Shown here piece by piece: positions 1-5,594 of a stretch of DNA of 8,130 nucleotides. How positions within the stretch are numbered: position 1 is the stretch's first letter; each line of letters starts with the position of its first letter. Location of the stretch: positions 1 to 8,130 of the forward strand of contig JAKABE010000128.1 in the NCBI GenBank assembly GCA_021801945.1. The letters are read 5' to 3'. This DNA is from Acidobacteriota bacterium. GTDB lineage: Bacteria > Acidobacteriota > Terriglobia > Terriglobales > Acidobacteriaceae. Position numbers and translations under genes: made by a program. The notes beneath the pieces are model-generated. The model did not search any database. It was not told the DNA's origin and saw only the letters and a list, made by a program, of their open reading frames with translations.

Positions 1-24
1 GACTACTAGCTACAAGCTGCTTCT

Positions 25-915
25 TTACCCCATGACAATCACCGGCTGAAAGAGCGTTCCGGCGACGCGCCGCGCGATTCCGGCCAGATCGTGCTGACTG
101 GCGAAGACCTTGACCAGCGGCGCCTGAGAGAACTCGGGGAGGTTGGCCTGTGCGCCGTTGCGAAGGCGAGCGAGAGAGTGAGCATCGGCGGTGACCGCCG
201 GCATCTGCGGCAGCAGGTTGCGCGGATGCACGCACAGATCTTCGAGGACCTGGACGTTTCCGCTAAGCGGCTCCAGTTCTTCAAGCGTGTGCGCCTCAGC
301 GAGCGTAAAGGGTCCGGCCGCGGTTCGGCGCAAGCGGCTGAGGTGCGCGCCACAGCCCAGATCCCGGCCCAGCTCGTGGGCCACCGAGCGCACGTAGCCG
401 CCGGCGCTGATGACGATGGTGAAACTGGCCTCCGGTCCTTCCAGGGCAGCGATCTCGAAGGAAGAGATATGCACTTTGGCCGACTTTAATTCAACAGGCT
501 GGCCCTGGCGGGCGAGCTTGTAAGCGGGCTTGCCTTCGATCTTCTTGGCGGAGAAGGACGGTGGAATCTGCTCCATCTCGCCGTGAAAGCGCGCGGCCGC
601 GGAGCGAATGCGCTCCAGCGACAGCGAGTTTGCGAACTCCGGCCAGCGGTCGGATCCAGAGGGCTCGCCCTCGGCGTCATAGGTAGCGGTCGAGAAACCG
701 AGGCGGATGGCGCCGGAATAGGCCTTCACAGCGGTAGAAAAGAACTGGGCCAGGCGGGTGTATTTTCCAAGGAGCAGCGGGAGCACGCCGGTGGCCATGG
801 GGTCGAGCGTGCCCAGGTGGCCGATGGAACGCTCGCCGGTGATGCGGCGCAGGCGGTTTACTACGTCGTGGCTGGTGATTCCGGCTGGCTTATCGATTAC
901 AAGAAGGCCGTTCAT
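25..915 (-). CDS. truB: tRNA pseudouridine(55) synthase TruB
   Basis: Isomerises uridine 55 in the T-loop of tRNAs to pseudouridine; acts alone in the cytoplasm. The protein is 296 residues, close to the usual bacterial length. The catalytic motif GHLGTLDPMATGVLPL lies at residues 32-47, with the nucleophilic aspartate at D38. The stacking tyrosine is in KAYSG (Y66), followed by SAKKIEGKPAYKLAR (122-136) and GGYVRSVAHELG (172-183) with the conserved arginine R176. The remaining ~60 residues correspond to the C-terminal RNA-binding part. The ATG at 915 directly precedes the family's N-terminal NGLLVIDKPAGITSHD, and a Shine-Dalgarno AAGGGA (plus-strand 921-926) sits 5 nt upstream, so the start is well supported. 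It is divergent from the CHAD gene. truB often follows rbfA or infB in bacteria; its upstream neighbour here is unrelated, so any linked genes would lie left of the window. The 24 bases after the stop show no terminator. Confidence 0.97.
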   Translation of the reverse strand: MNGLLVIDKPAGITSHDVVNRLRRITGERSIGHLGTLDPMATGVLPLLLGKYTRLAQFFSTAVKAYSGAIRLGFSTATYDAEGEPSGSDRWPEFANSLSLERIRSAAARFHGEMEQIPPSFSAKKIEGKPAYKLARQGQPVELKSAKVHISSFEIAALEGPEASFTIVISAGGYVRSVAHELGRDLGCGAHLSRLRRTAAGPFTLAEAHTLEELEPLSGNVQVLEDLCVHPRNLLPQMPAVTADAHSLARLRNGAQANLPEFSQAPLVKVFASQHDLAGIARRVAGTLFQPVIVMG

Positions 916-998
916 GATATTCCCTTTTTAGGACATCTTCCCCCTGCTCCGAAAGCTGCTGCTGACACGCAAAGTTACGCAAAAGTGGAGAATCCTTC

Positions 999-1007
999 TA
1001 ATCTAAT
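999..1007 (+). promoter_or_regulatory. Possible -10 element directly upstream of the CHAD gene
   Basis: The string TAATCTAAT contains two overlapping -10-like hexamers, TAATCT (999-1004) and TCTAAT (1002-1007). The second ends 5 nt before the ATG at 1013, so initiation there would give a leaderless or nearly leaderless message. No good -35 box is visible at the right distance, and the AT-rich stretch could be chance, so this is weak evidence alone. It matters because the other two plus-strand genes show the same arrangement. Confidence 0.3.
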
Positions 1008-1012
1008 TGAAG

Positions 1013-1849
1013 ATGACCACTGGGCTCCAGCGCGTCGAGAAGCCGCTGCGCGATCTGCGCAAGTCGCTGAAGAAACTGTCCAAAGATCCGCAGCCGGAGG
1101 AGGTTCACAATCTGCGCACCCGTGCGCGGCGGGTGGAGGCGGTGGTGGCGGCCTGGCCGCTTGGCGACGAGAAGCTTGCCCGGCGGCTTGTGCAATCGAT
1201 CAAGCCGCTGCGCAAGGCGGCCGGAGCAGTGCGCGATATGGATGTGCTGACGGCGAATGTGCTCGAGCTGCCGCGAGGGGCGGACTCGGGCTCGCTCGTG
1301 CGTTTGCTGGAAAATCTGGGCAGCGCGCGCCGGGCCTACGCGAATGCCTTGTTGCGGACGGCCCGACGGAGGCGCAAGGAGGCGTGCCGTAACCTCCAAG
1401 AGTATGCGAAGCTGCTTCGGAAAATCTTCGCTCGCACGCAAGGCGCTCCGGCAGACGGCGCGCCCGCCAGCCAGGCAGAATCGGCACTGCGCTCTGCGGC
1501 GGCGAGGCTGACACGTAAGCTCGGCCAGTGGCCCGATTTCGACGAAGACAACCTGCATCTGTTCCGAATTCGGGTGAAGGAGCTGCGCTCGATCCTGCAA
1601 CTGATTGCCAATTCCGATGCGGGCTTGGTGGAGGCGCTGGGAGAGACCAACGTCCGCATCGGCGACTGGCACGACTGGCAGCACTTGCAAGAGATTGCCG
1701 AAAACATTCCCGGCGAGCCGCTGGAGCGCGCGCTGCTGGCCAGGATCGGCCGGACTGTCAGCAGGAAATTACGCCAGGCGCTGGCCGCTGCCAATGGGTT
1801 GCGTACGACGTATCTGCAGGGCGTTTCCAAGCGCGCAAAAGTCGCTTAG
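1013..1849 (+). CDS. CHAD domain-containing protein
   Basis: A 278-residue, strongly basic, all-helical protein made almost entirely of a CHAD (conserved histidine alpha-helical) domain. CHAD domains bind inorganic polyphosphate through conserved His, Arg and Lys side chains on two helical repeats. Repeat one shows VHNLRTRARRVEAVV (31-45) and LRKAAGAVRDMDVL (66-79); repeat two shows LHLFRIRVKELRSILQL (181-197) and IGDWHDWQHL (216-225). Both histidine motifs and both DxD/DWHD motifs are present, so the domain looks intact. There is no CYTH domain, so this is a stand-alone CHAD protein with no triphosphatase activity of its own. An in-frame TAA at 1004-1006 bounds the start: it can only be TTG at 1007 or ATG at 1013 (chosen). 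Neither has a Shine-Dalgarno; the nearest GGAG (987-990) is too far. It converges on folE with 77 bp between. A role in polyphosphate storage or targeting is inferred from the family. Confidence 0.9.
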   Translation: MTTGLQRVEKPLRDLRKSLKKLSKDPQPEEVHNLRTRARRVEAVVAAWPLGDEKLARRLVQSIKPLRKAAGAVRDMDVLTANVLELPRGADSGSLVRLLENLGSARRAYANALLRTARRRRKEACRNLQEYAKLLRKIFARTQGAPADGAPASQAESALRSAAARLTRKLGQWPDFDEDNLHLFRIRVKELRSILQLIANSDAGLVEALGETNVRIGDWHDWQHLQEIAENIPGEPLERALLARIGRTVSRKLRQALAAANGLRTTYLQGVSKRAKVA

Positions 1850-1870
1850 CGCCGATATACGACGGCAAGA

Positions 1871-1901
1871 CAAAAAGCGCACCGCCAAACCGGATTGCGC
1901 T
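1871..1901 (-). terminator. Intrinsic terminator of the pterin/folE operon
   Basis: On the minus strand, arms AGCGCA and TGCGCT (plus-strand 1896-1901 and 1876-1881) enclose an inner CCG/CGG stem, offset by a 2-nt bulge, with a 6-nt loop. The stem is followed by TTTTTG (plus-strand CAAAAA at 1871-1876). Stem then T-run in this orientation fits factor-independent termination 26 bp after the folE stop. On the plus strand the hairpin is not followed by T residues, so it should not efficiently terminate the CHAD transcript. Confidence 0.8.
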
Positions 1902-1926
1902 GGGGACTCACTCTGCCTGCGCCGCC

Positions 1927-2559
1927 TCAGATTCCGCAACCTTCAGGCTGGCGCACCAGGGAGAGGAACTCGGTGCGGGTTTCCTTCTGGCGGAAGCAGC
2001 CGACCATGGCGCTGGTGACGGTGGAGGAGTGCTGCTTTTCGATGCCGCGCATCATCATGCACAGGTGACGGGCCTCAATGACCACGCCGACGCCCTGGGG
2101 CTCGATGGCCTGCTGAATGGAGTCGGCGATCTGGCGCGTGAGCCGCTCCTGCACCTGCAGGCGGCGGGCAAAGACCTCGACGAGACGGGGAATCTTGCTG
2201 AGGCCGATGACTCTGCCCTTGGGGATGTAGGCCACGTGGACCTTGCCGAAGAAGGGAAGCATGTGATGTTCGCAGAGCGAGAACATCTCGATGTCCTTCA
2301 CAATCACCATCTCGTCGTAGTCCACGTCAAAGAGCGCGCCGCGCAGGATACGCGTGGGGTCCTCGCCATAGCCCTTGGTGAGAAAGGCCAGCGACTTCTC
2401 AATGCGCTCGGGCGTGGAGAGCAGACCATCGCGGCTGGGATCTTCGCCGAGGCGGCTGAGAAGCTCGCGGTAGATCTCCTGGGTGCTAAATCCGCCCAGC
2501 CCTTCTTCCGCTTCGGCTGCGCTGCCGCCCGGCTTCGTTACGGCGATGGGTTGCGCCAT
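1927..2559 (-). CDS. folE: GTP cyclohydrolase I (FolE)
   Basis: Converts GTP to 7,8-dihydroneopterin triphosphate plus formate, the first step to folate, biopterin and queuosine; normally a cytoplasmic homodecamer with one Zn per active site. The protein is 210 residues, the usual size for FolE type IA. Visible motifs are [17 protein letters not shown] (48-64), the zinc/active-site segment [20 protein letters not shown] (94-113) and [14 protein letters not shown] (165-178). C96, H99 and C167 match the three zinc ligands, with H98 as the adjacent catalytic histidine and H165 present. The first ~22 residues are a Gly/Ala/Glu-rich lead before the conserved domain. The ATG at 2559 has a perfect AGGAGG 9 nt upstream. 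It is the last gene of the minus-strand pterin cluster, 57 bp after the upstream PTPS gene, and is followed by a strong terminator. This placement ties it to the PTPS enzymes that would use its product. Confidence 0.97.
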   Translation of the reverse strand: MAQPIAVTKPGGSAAEAEEGLGGFSTQEIYRELLSRLGEDPSRDGLLSTPERIEKSLAFLTKGYGEDPTRILRGALFDVDYDEMVIVKDIEMFSLCEHHMLPFFGKVHVAYIPKGRVIGLSKIPRLVEVFARRLQVQERLTRQIADSIQQAIEPQGVGVVIEARHLCMMMRGIEKQHSSTVTSAMVGCFRQKETRTEFLSLVRQPEGCGI

Positions 2560-2568
2560 GTTCTCGTT

Positions 2569-2574
2569 CCTCCT
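2569..2574 (-). promoter_or_regulatory. Consensus Shine-Dalgarno of folE
   Basis: Perfect AGGAGG on the minus strand, with 9 nt between it and the ATG at 2559. It is the strongest ribosome binding site in the window and fixes the folE start. It suggests folE is translated independently of the PTPS gene that ends 57 bp upstream, and perhaps at a higher rate. Confidence 0.85.
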
Positions 2575-2616
2575 GATTGCCGGCCGAGCCCCTTCAGCGG
2601 GTCAGCCCTAGAATCT

Positions 2617-3108
2617 CTATTTTTCCTTTTTTGTCCGAAAAATTTTGTGCGCGTGAACTTCAGGTGCGCATTGGTTGCCGTAGCACTCAAAAAAGTTGTT
2701 CTCGGTCTCTTCCACGCGCACATGTTCGAGCTTGCCTGCGGGCAGAGCCTCCTGCAATAGGGAAAAGATCACTCTGCAAAAATTCTCCGTCGTGGGGACT
2801 TGGCGCGCAAATAGCGGGTCCAAATTGAGGTTCGCGTGGTCGAAGCGCTCGATCACGCGCGCATTCACCGCCGCGTCGAGATCCACAAGGTTCATCACCA
2901 TTCCCGTCTCTCCATCCACCAAGCCCCCTACAACCACTTCGACGACGTAATTATGACCGTGGCCTTGTGGATTGTTGCACTTGCCGTAAGCCGTGCGGTT
3001 CTCCGCGGCCGAAAGCGCATCGGTATGCAGCCGGTGGCTGGCGCTGAGCTGGTAGCGGCGGCCGAAGTAGGCCTTGCCCGCCGCAGTGGATTTATTCGTC
3101 GCGCTCAT
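2617..3108 (-). CDS. 6-pyruvoyl-tetrahydropterin synthase family protein, paralogue A (PTPS-II-like)
   Basis: A 163-residue T-fold enzyme of the PTPS/QueD family (COG0720), expected to act on dihydroneopterin triphosphate made by FolE. Zinc-binding histidines are H25 (in LSASHRLHT) and H50/H52 (in CNNPQGHGHNY, 44-54); the catalytic cysteine is C44; the Asp-His pair is D90-H91 (FDHANLN); PTTEN is at 105-109; the pterin-anchoring glutamate is E134 in VEETENN. The Cys-x5-His-Gly-His spacing and the GMVMNL segment (69-74) resemble the animal biopterin-pathway enzyme; QueD normally has Cys-x3-His-Gly-His. A lead of about 16 residues precedes the domain. Its ATG overlaps the stop of the upstream paralogue as ATGA, so the two are probably translationally coupled. 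Family membership is certain. The reaction (6-pyruvoyl-tetrahydropterin versus 6-carboxy-tetrahydropterin or a folate-pathway product) is inferred from the motif only. Confidence 0.93.
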   Translation of the reverse strand: MSATNKSTAAGKAYFGRRYQLSASHRLHTDALSAAENRTAYGKCNNPQGHGHNYVVEVVVGGLVDGETGMVMNLVDLDAAVNARVIERFDHANLNLDPLFARQVPTTENFCRVIFSLLQEALPAGKLEHVRVEETENNFFECYGNQCAPEVHAHKIFRTKKEK

Positions 3109-3617
3109 TGCCCGCCTCGATCTCTCCTCCCACTTTCGAAACCCTGTCCCTCCACCCCTGCGAGCAAAGATCGCTCGCTGCGGACCTCGGCTGCCTGCGG
3201 ACCCCTGTACTCGGCGAAGATCTCAGGCGTCTCATAGACGCGAACCAAACTCAACTGCGCGCCGCCCGCCGCCTTCACCACCGGCTGGAGACGTTTCCAG
3301 ACGGAGATGGCGATATTTTCTGTAGTCGGAATCAGTTTCCCTGGGGCAAACTCCGGCACTTCCAGGTTCAGATGGCGATGGTCGTAGGCGGCCAGCACCT
3401 CGCGCTCCATCACATCCTTTAACCACTTGAGATCGACGACAAAACCGGTCACCGGGTCGGGCTCGCCCGCTACCGTGACCTCCAGCGTGTAATTGTGGCC
3501 GTGGCCGTTACGATTTGCACAGCGGCCGAAGACCTGCTCGTTCTTCTCAGCGGGCCAGCCGTCGTTCCAATAGTAGTGCGAGGCGGAAAATGTGGCTCGC
3601 CGGGTCAAGAAGATCAT
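3105..3617 (-). CDS. 6-pyruvoyl-tetrahydropterin synthase family protein, paralogue B (PTPS-II-like)
   Basis: A second complete PTPS-family enzyme, 170 residues, directly upstream of paralogue A. Zinc histidines are H14 (FSASHYYW) and H39/H41 (CANRNGHGHNY, 33-43); the catalytic cysteine is C33; the Asp-His pair is D79-H80 (YDHRHLN); PTTEN is at 97-101; the anchoring glutamate is E129 in VYETPEIFAEY. All catalytic positions are kept, so it is not a decayed copy. It differs from paralogue A in its tight N-terminus, a longer loop after the first histidine (WNDGWPAEKNEQVF), GFVVDLKWLK in place of GMVMNLVDLD, and a charged, Gly/Arg-rich tail from about 140 to 170 with no family counterpart. The ATG at 3617 has GAGGA 6 nt upstream and begins right at the first beta strand. 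It is likely first in the pterin operon, or follows the glycosyltransferase. Substrate and product are inferred, as for paralogue A. Confidence 0.93.
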   Translation of the reverse strand: MIFLTRRATFSASHYYWNDGWPAEKNEQVFGRCANRNGHGHNYTLEVTVAGEPDPVTGFVVDLKWLKDVMEREVLAAYDHRHLNLEVPEFAPGKLIPTTENIAISVWKRLQPVVKAAGGAQLSLVRVYETPEIFAEYRGPQAAEVRSERSLLAGVEGQGFESGRRDRGGQ

Positions 3618-3656
3618 TCCGATTCCTCACTTACAAGAGATGCCGTGCTTGGCGTA

Positions 3657-3675
3657 CGCGCTTCACGCAAGCGCG
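3657..3675. other. GC-rich hairpin in the glycosyltransferase-PTPS gap
   Basis: A perfect 7-bp inverted repeat (CGCGCTT / AAGCGCG) with a 5-nt loop sits in the 116-bp gap between the glycosyltransferase stop and the start of PTPS paralogue B. No T-run follows on either strand, so it is not a standard terminator. It could be an mRNA stability or processing element, or chance in GC-rich DNA. The rest of the gap shows no convincing promoter. Confidence 0.35.
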
Positions 3676-3733
3676 AAGGAAGTGCACCACCCTGATCAGA
3701 CCTGCCGAAAGGGTGCGAGAAGCTGAAACGTAT

Positions 3734-5008
3734 CTAAGGCCGGTAGCTCCGTCCCTTCCAGCTTACGCGCTTCAGGATGCGGTGCTGAAACCAGCTTCGA
3801 TAGAGGAGCCAGACGAAGAACGGCAGGCCCAACGGGGACAGCGCACAGTCCACAAGGGGGAAGTTGGATTTGGCGACGCGACGGTAGAAGCGGAAGAGCG
3901 TGCGCACCCACAGCAGCGCCAGGATCCAACCGGCGCCCAGCCACCCCAATGAGCGCACGGCCAGCCGCGCGTCCCAGAGTTGGAAGGTCAAAATGGGGAG
4001 GCCGAAAAGAAGCGCAACGTCGATGGCGCGCCAGATCGCCGTGGCCAGGGAATTGCCGAACAGGAGCGCGAGATTCTTCGTCCAACCCTCGATCATCGCT
4101 GCGGTGGTGCGGTACATGCGCGCGGATAGGGCATCGTCGGCGTAGCGGAAACGTAGGCCGACCTTGCGGCGCTTGGCCAGGAAGGCCAACTCCACATCTT
4201 CGAGCAATTTGTCAGCCACGCTGGCATGGCCGCCCAGGCGGCGGTAGGCCTCGCGCTCGACGAGCAGAAACTGCCCGTTGGCGGCGGCAATGCGCTGCGC
4301 TGGGTCGGAGACCTTGGCGGGCGGATAGGCCAGGGCTAGCTCGCAGAAGACCAGCGGCATGAGCGATCGCTGAGCCAAGCCGCTCACGAGCTGCCGGGGC
4401 GAGTAGCTGAGCATGCCGGCCTTGTGGTGCTCGGCTTCATGGATCGCGCGGCGCAGGTTGCCCGGTTCGTGGATGGTGTCGGCGTCCGTGAACAGCAGCC
4501 AACGGCCGCGGGCGCGGCGGGCCCCCATCCACACCGCATTTGTCTTGCCTGTCCATCCGCGCTCCAGGTCCTCGGCATCGAGAACCGTGACGTTCGTAAA
4601 GCTGCGCGCAATCTCCGCCGTGCGGTCCCCGGAGTGGTCATCGACGACAATTAGTTCCCAGTCTTTCCCGAGCGCAAAAATCTCCTCGGACTGGCTCACC
4701 AACGACTGAAGGCACACGGCCAGATCATCCTGCTCGTTGCGCGCCGGAACGATGACCGTCAGCTCGATCAACTCTTCGGGCTCGGGTTGGTCGTAAACCG
4801 TGCCCGGAATCGTGCTTGCCGCCCACGTCCGCCAATCCGTCGGGGCCGCAGGCTCATTCGAGAGCCCCAACACCGGCTTGTGCCCCGGCGGCCAGGACTT
4901 GTCGACACCCGAAGAAGCAAGGGGAGCTTCTTCCGGAGCTCGGTCGCCAAAGGCATCCCGTTTCTGAGTGTCTTCCGCACAGCTTGCAGCAGGTTCGTCG
5001 TTACCCAT
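3734..5008 (-). CDS. Membrane-associated family 2 glycosyltransferase (HpnB/CrtQ-like)
   Basis: A 424-residue GT2 (GT-A fold) glycosyltransferase. The catalytic domain starts near residue 82 with LTVIVPARNE (83-92), then LIVVDDHSGDRT (119-130), GWTGKTNA (151-158) and the metal/nucleotide-sugar-binding DxD in LLFTDAD (D175, D177). ANGQFLLVEREAYRRLGG (243-260) precedes LLEDVELA (268-275), the usual position of the catalytic acidic residue. Hydrophobic segments near 327-345, 352-372 and 387-404 form a C-terminal membrane anchor, so it should work at the inner face of the cytoplasmic membrane on a lipid or hydrophobic acceptor. The overall pattern resembles hopanoid-associated (HpnB) and carotenoid-type transferases, but no hopanoid or carotenoid genes lie nearby, so the acceptor is unknown. 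The first ~80 residues are a polar Pro/Ala/Glu-rich extension outside the fold; the true start could be internal, though ATG 5008 has a GAGG 4 nt upstream and a TATAAT at 5047-5052. Confidence 0.85.
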   Translation of the reverse strand: MGNDEPAASCAEDTQKRDAFGDRAPEEAPLASSGVDKSWPPGHKPVLGLSNEPAAPTDWRTWAASTIPGTVYDQPEPEELIELTVIVPARNEQDDLAVCLQSLVSQSEEIFALGKDWELIVVDDHSGDRTAEIARSFTNVTVLDAEDLERGWTGKTNAVWMGARRARGRWLLFTDADTIHEPGNLRRAIHEAEHHKAGMLSYSPRQLVSGLAQRSLMPLVFCELALAYPPAKVSDPAQRIAAANGQFLLVEREAYRRLGGHASVADKLLEDVELAFLAKRRKVGLRFRYADDALSARMYRTTAAMIEGWTKNLALLFGNSLATAIWRAIDVALLFGLPILTFQLWDARLAVRSLGWLGAGWILALLWVRTLFRFYRRVAKSNFPLVDCALSPLGLPFFVWLLYRSWFQHRILKRVSWKGRSYRP

Positions 5009-5023
5009 CGCGCCTCGCCGCTT

Positions 5024-5035
5024 GGCCTTTCGGCC
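5024..5035 (-). other. Small GAAA-tetraloop hairpin in the glycosyltransferase leader
   Basis: On the minus strand GGCC-GAAA-GGCC forms a 4-bp stem capped by a GNRA-type GAAA loop, between the predicted start of transcription (about 5040) and the start codon at 5008. A structured cap near the 5' end could affect message stability. Four base pairs is short, so chance is possible. Confidence 0.3.
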
Positions 5036-5045
5036 TTCCGCTCCG

Positions 5046-5052
5046 TATTATA
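5046..5052. promoter_or_regulatory. Candidate bidirectional -10 element between the glycosyltransferase and thioredoxin genes
   Basis: The string TATTATA reads TATTAT on the plus strand (5046-5051) and a perfect TATAAT on the minus strand (5052-5047). On the minus strand it would start a message near 5040, giving a leader of about 32 nt for the glycosyltransferase. On the plus strand it ends 6 nt before the GTG at 5058; a weak -35-like TTGGCC (5022-5027) lies 18 bp upstream. The minus-strand -35 region is poor. It is the only consensus-like -10 in the 49-bp divergent gap, which supports promoter function in at least one direction. Confidence 0.5.
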
Positions 5053-5057
5053 AAAAG

Positions 5058-5549
5058 GTGCGGTTGCTTCGGCCTCTGGTCTACCTTCTTTTTGTCCCGC
5101 TCACATGCGTGTGTGCCTGCAACCGTGGTGCGCACCCCGCGCAGCCTGGAACGATAGCACCGGACTTCAAAGTCTCCGACGGAACCACCACGGTAAACCT
5201 GGCCAACTATCGCGGACGCGTCGTGCTGTTGAACTTCTGGGCGACCTGGTGCTCGCCGTGTGTGGCCGAGATGCCCTCACTCGAGAAGCTCCACCATGAC
5301 ATGCCCAACCTGGTGATCCTTGCAGTGAGTATCGACCAGGATCCGGTCGCTTACAAGGACTTTCTTGTTAGCCACCACATTGACCTGATCACAGTGCGCG
5401 ACCCCAGCCAATCAGCGCCTGAGCTTTTTCACACAGACATGTGGCCGGAGACTTACCTGATCGACCGCAAGGGTATTATCCGCAGCAAATTCATCGGCGC
5501 GCAGGACTGGTCGGACCCCGCCATCCGCGCCCTGATCAAGAGCCTGTGA
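5058..5549 (+). CDS. TlpA/ResA-like thioredoxin-fold lipoprotein
   Basis: A 163-residue exported thiol-disulfide protein. A hydrophobic signal segment (about residues 3-20) ends in VCAC, a plausible though imperfect lipobox with C21 as the lipidated cysteine, so it would be tethered in the periplasm. The mature part has the AhpC-TSA/TlpA pattern: APDFKVSDG (34-42), RGRVVLLNFWATWCSPC (52-68) with redox pair C65/C68, EMPSLEKL (71-78), VILAVSIDQD (86-95), and the cis-proline segment WPETYLIDRKG (129-139) with P130. Such proteins reduce disulfides, often for cytochrome c maturation or metal-site assembly; no such genes are in view, so the partner is unknown. The frame stays open upstream to a GTG at 4968 inside the divergent glycosyltransferase gene; GTG 5058 is chosen because it places the signal peptide at the N-terminus. 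No Shine-Dalgarno is seen; TTG 5064 is an alternative. Confidence 0.9.
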   Translation: MRLLRPLVYLLFVPLTCVCACNRGAHPAQPGTIAPDFKVSDGTTTVNLANYRGRVVLLNFWATWCSPCVAEMPSLEKLHHDMPNLVILAVSIDQDPVAYKDFLVSHHIDLITVRDPSQSAPELFHTDMWPETYLIDRKGIIRSKFIGAQDWSDPAIRALIKSL

Positions 5550-5583
5550 GGCAGGGCCGCTCCATCGAGGCGCGCGTCTTGCT

Positions 5584-5589
5584 ATGATG
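5584..5589 (+). promoter_or_regulatory. Possible -10 element just upstream of the 89-residue gene
   Basis: TATGAT ends 5 nt before the ATG at 5595. A start of transcription 6-7 nt downstream would fall on the start codon, giving a leaderless message. No clear -35 sequence is seen 16-18 bp upstream. It lies in the 45-bp gap after the thioredoxin gene, which otherwise holds nothing recognisable. Confidence 0.35.
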
Positions 5590-5594
5590 CGAAC

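Noticed and set aside
583..1392. A 269-residue open frame on the plus strand
   Set aside because: Antisense to truB, then out of frame with CHAD; Gly/Ala-rich low-complexity product; a shadow frame.
1528..2760. A 410-residue open frame on the plus strand
   Set aside because: It crosses the end of the CHAD gene in another frame and runs antisense through folE and into PTPS paralogue A. The real genes explain the sequence and the product resembles no family.
3618..3733. A preQ1-type riboswitch upstream of the PTPS genes
   Set aside because: I looked because the family includes QueD. I saw only a 7-bp hairpin, with no preQ1 aptamer-like A-rich tail or paired core.
4968..5057. Upstream GTG start for the thioredoxin lipoprotein
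   Set aside because: It would add 30 residues before the signal peptide, overlap the divergent glycosyltransferase gene and bury the lipobox inside the protein; GTG 5058 gives a normal signal peptide.
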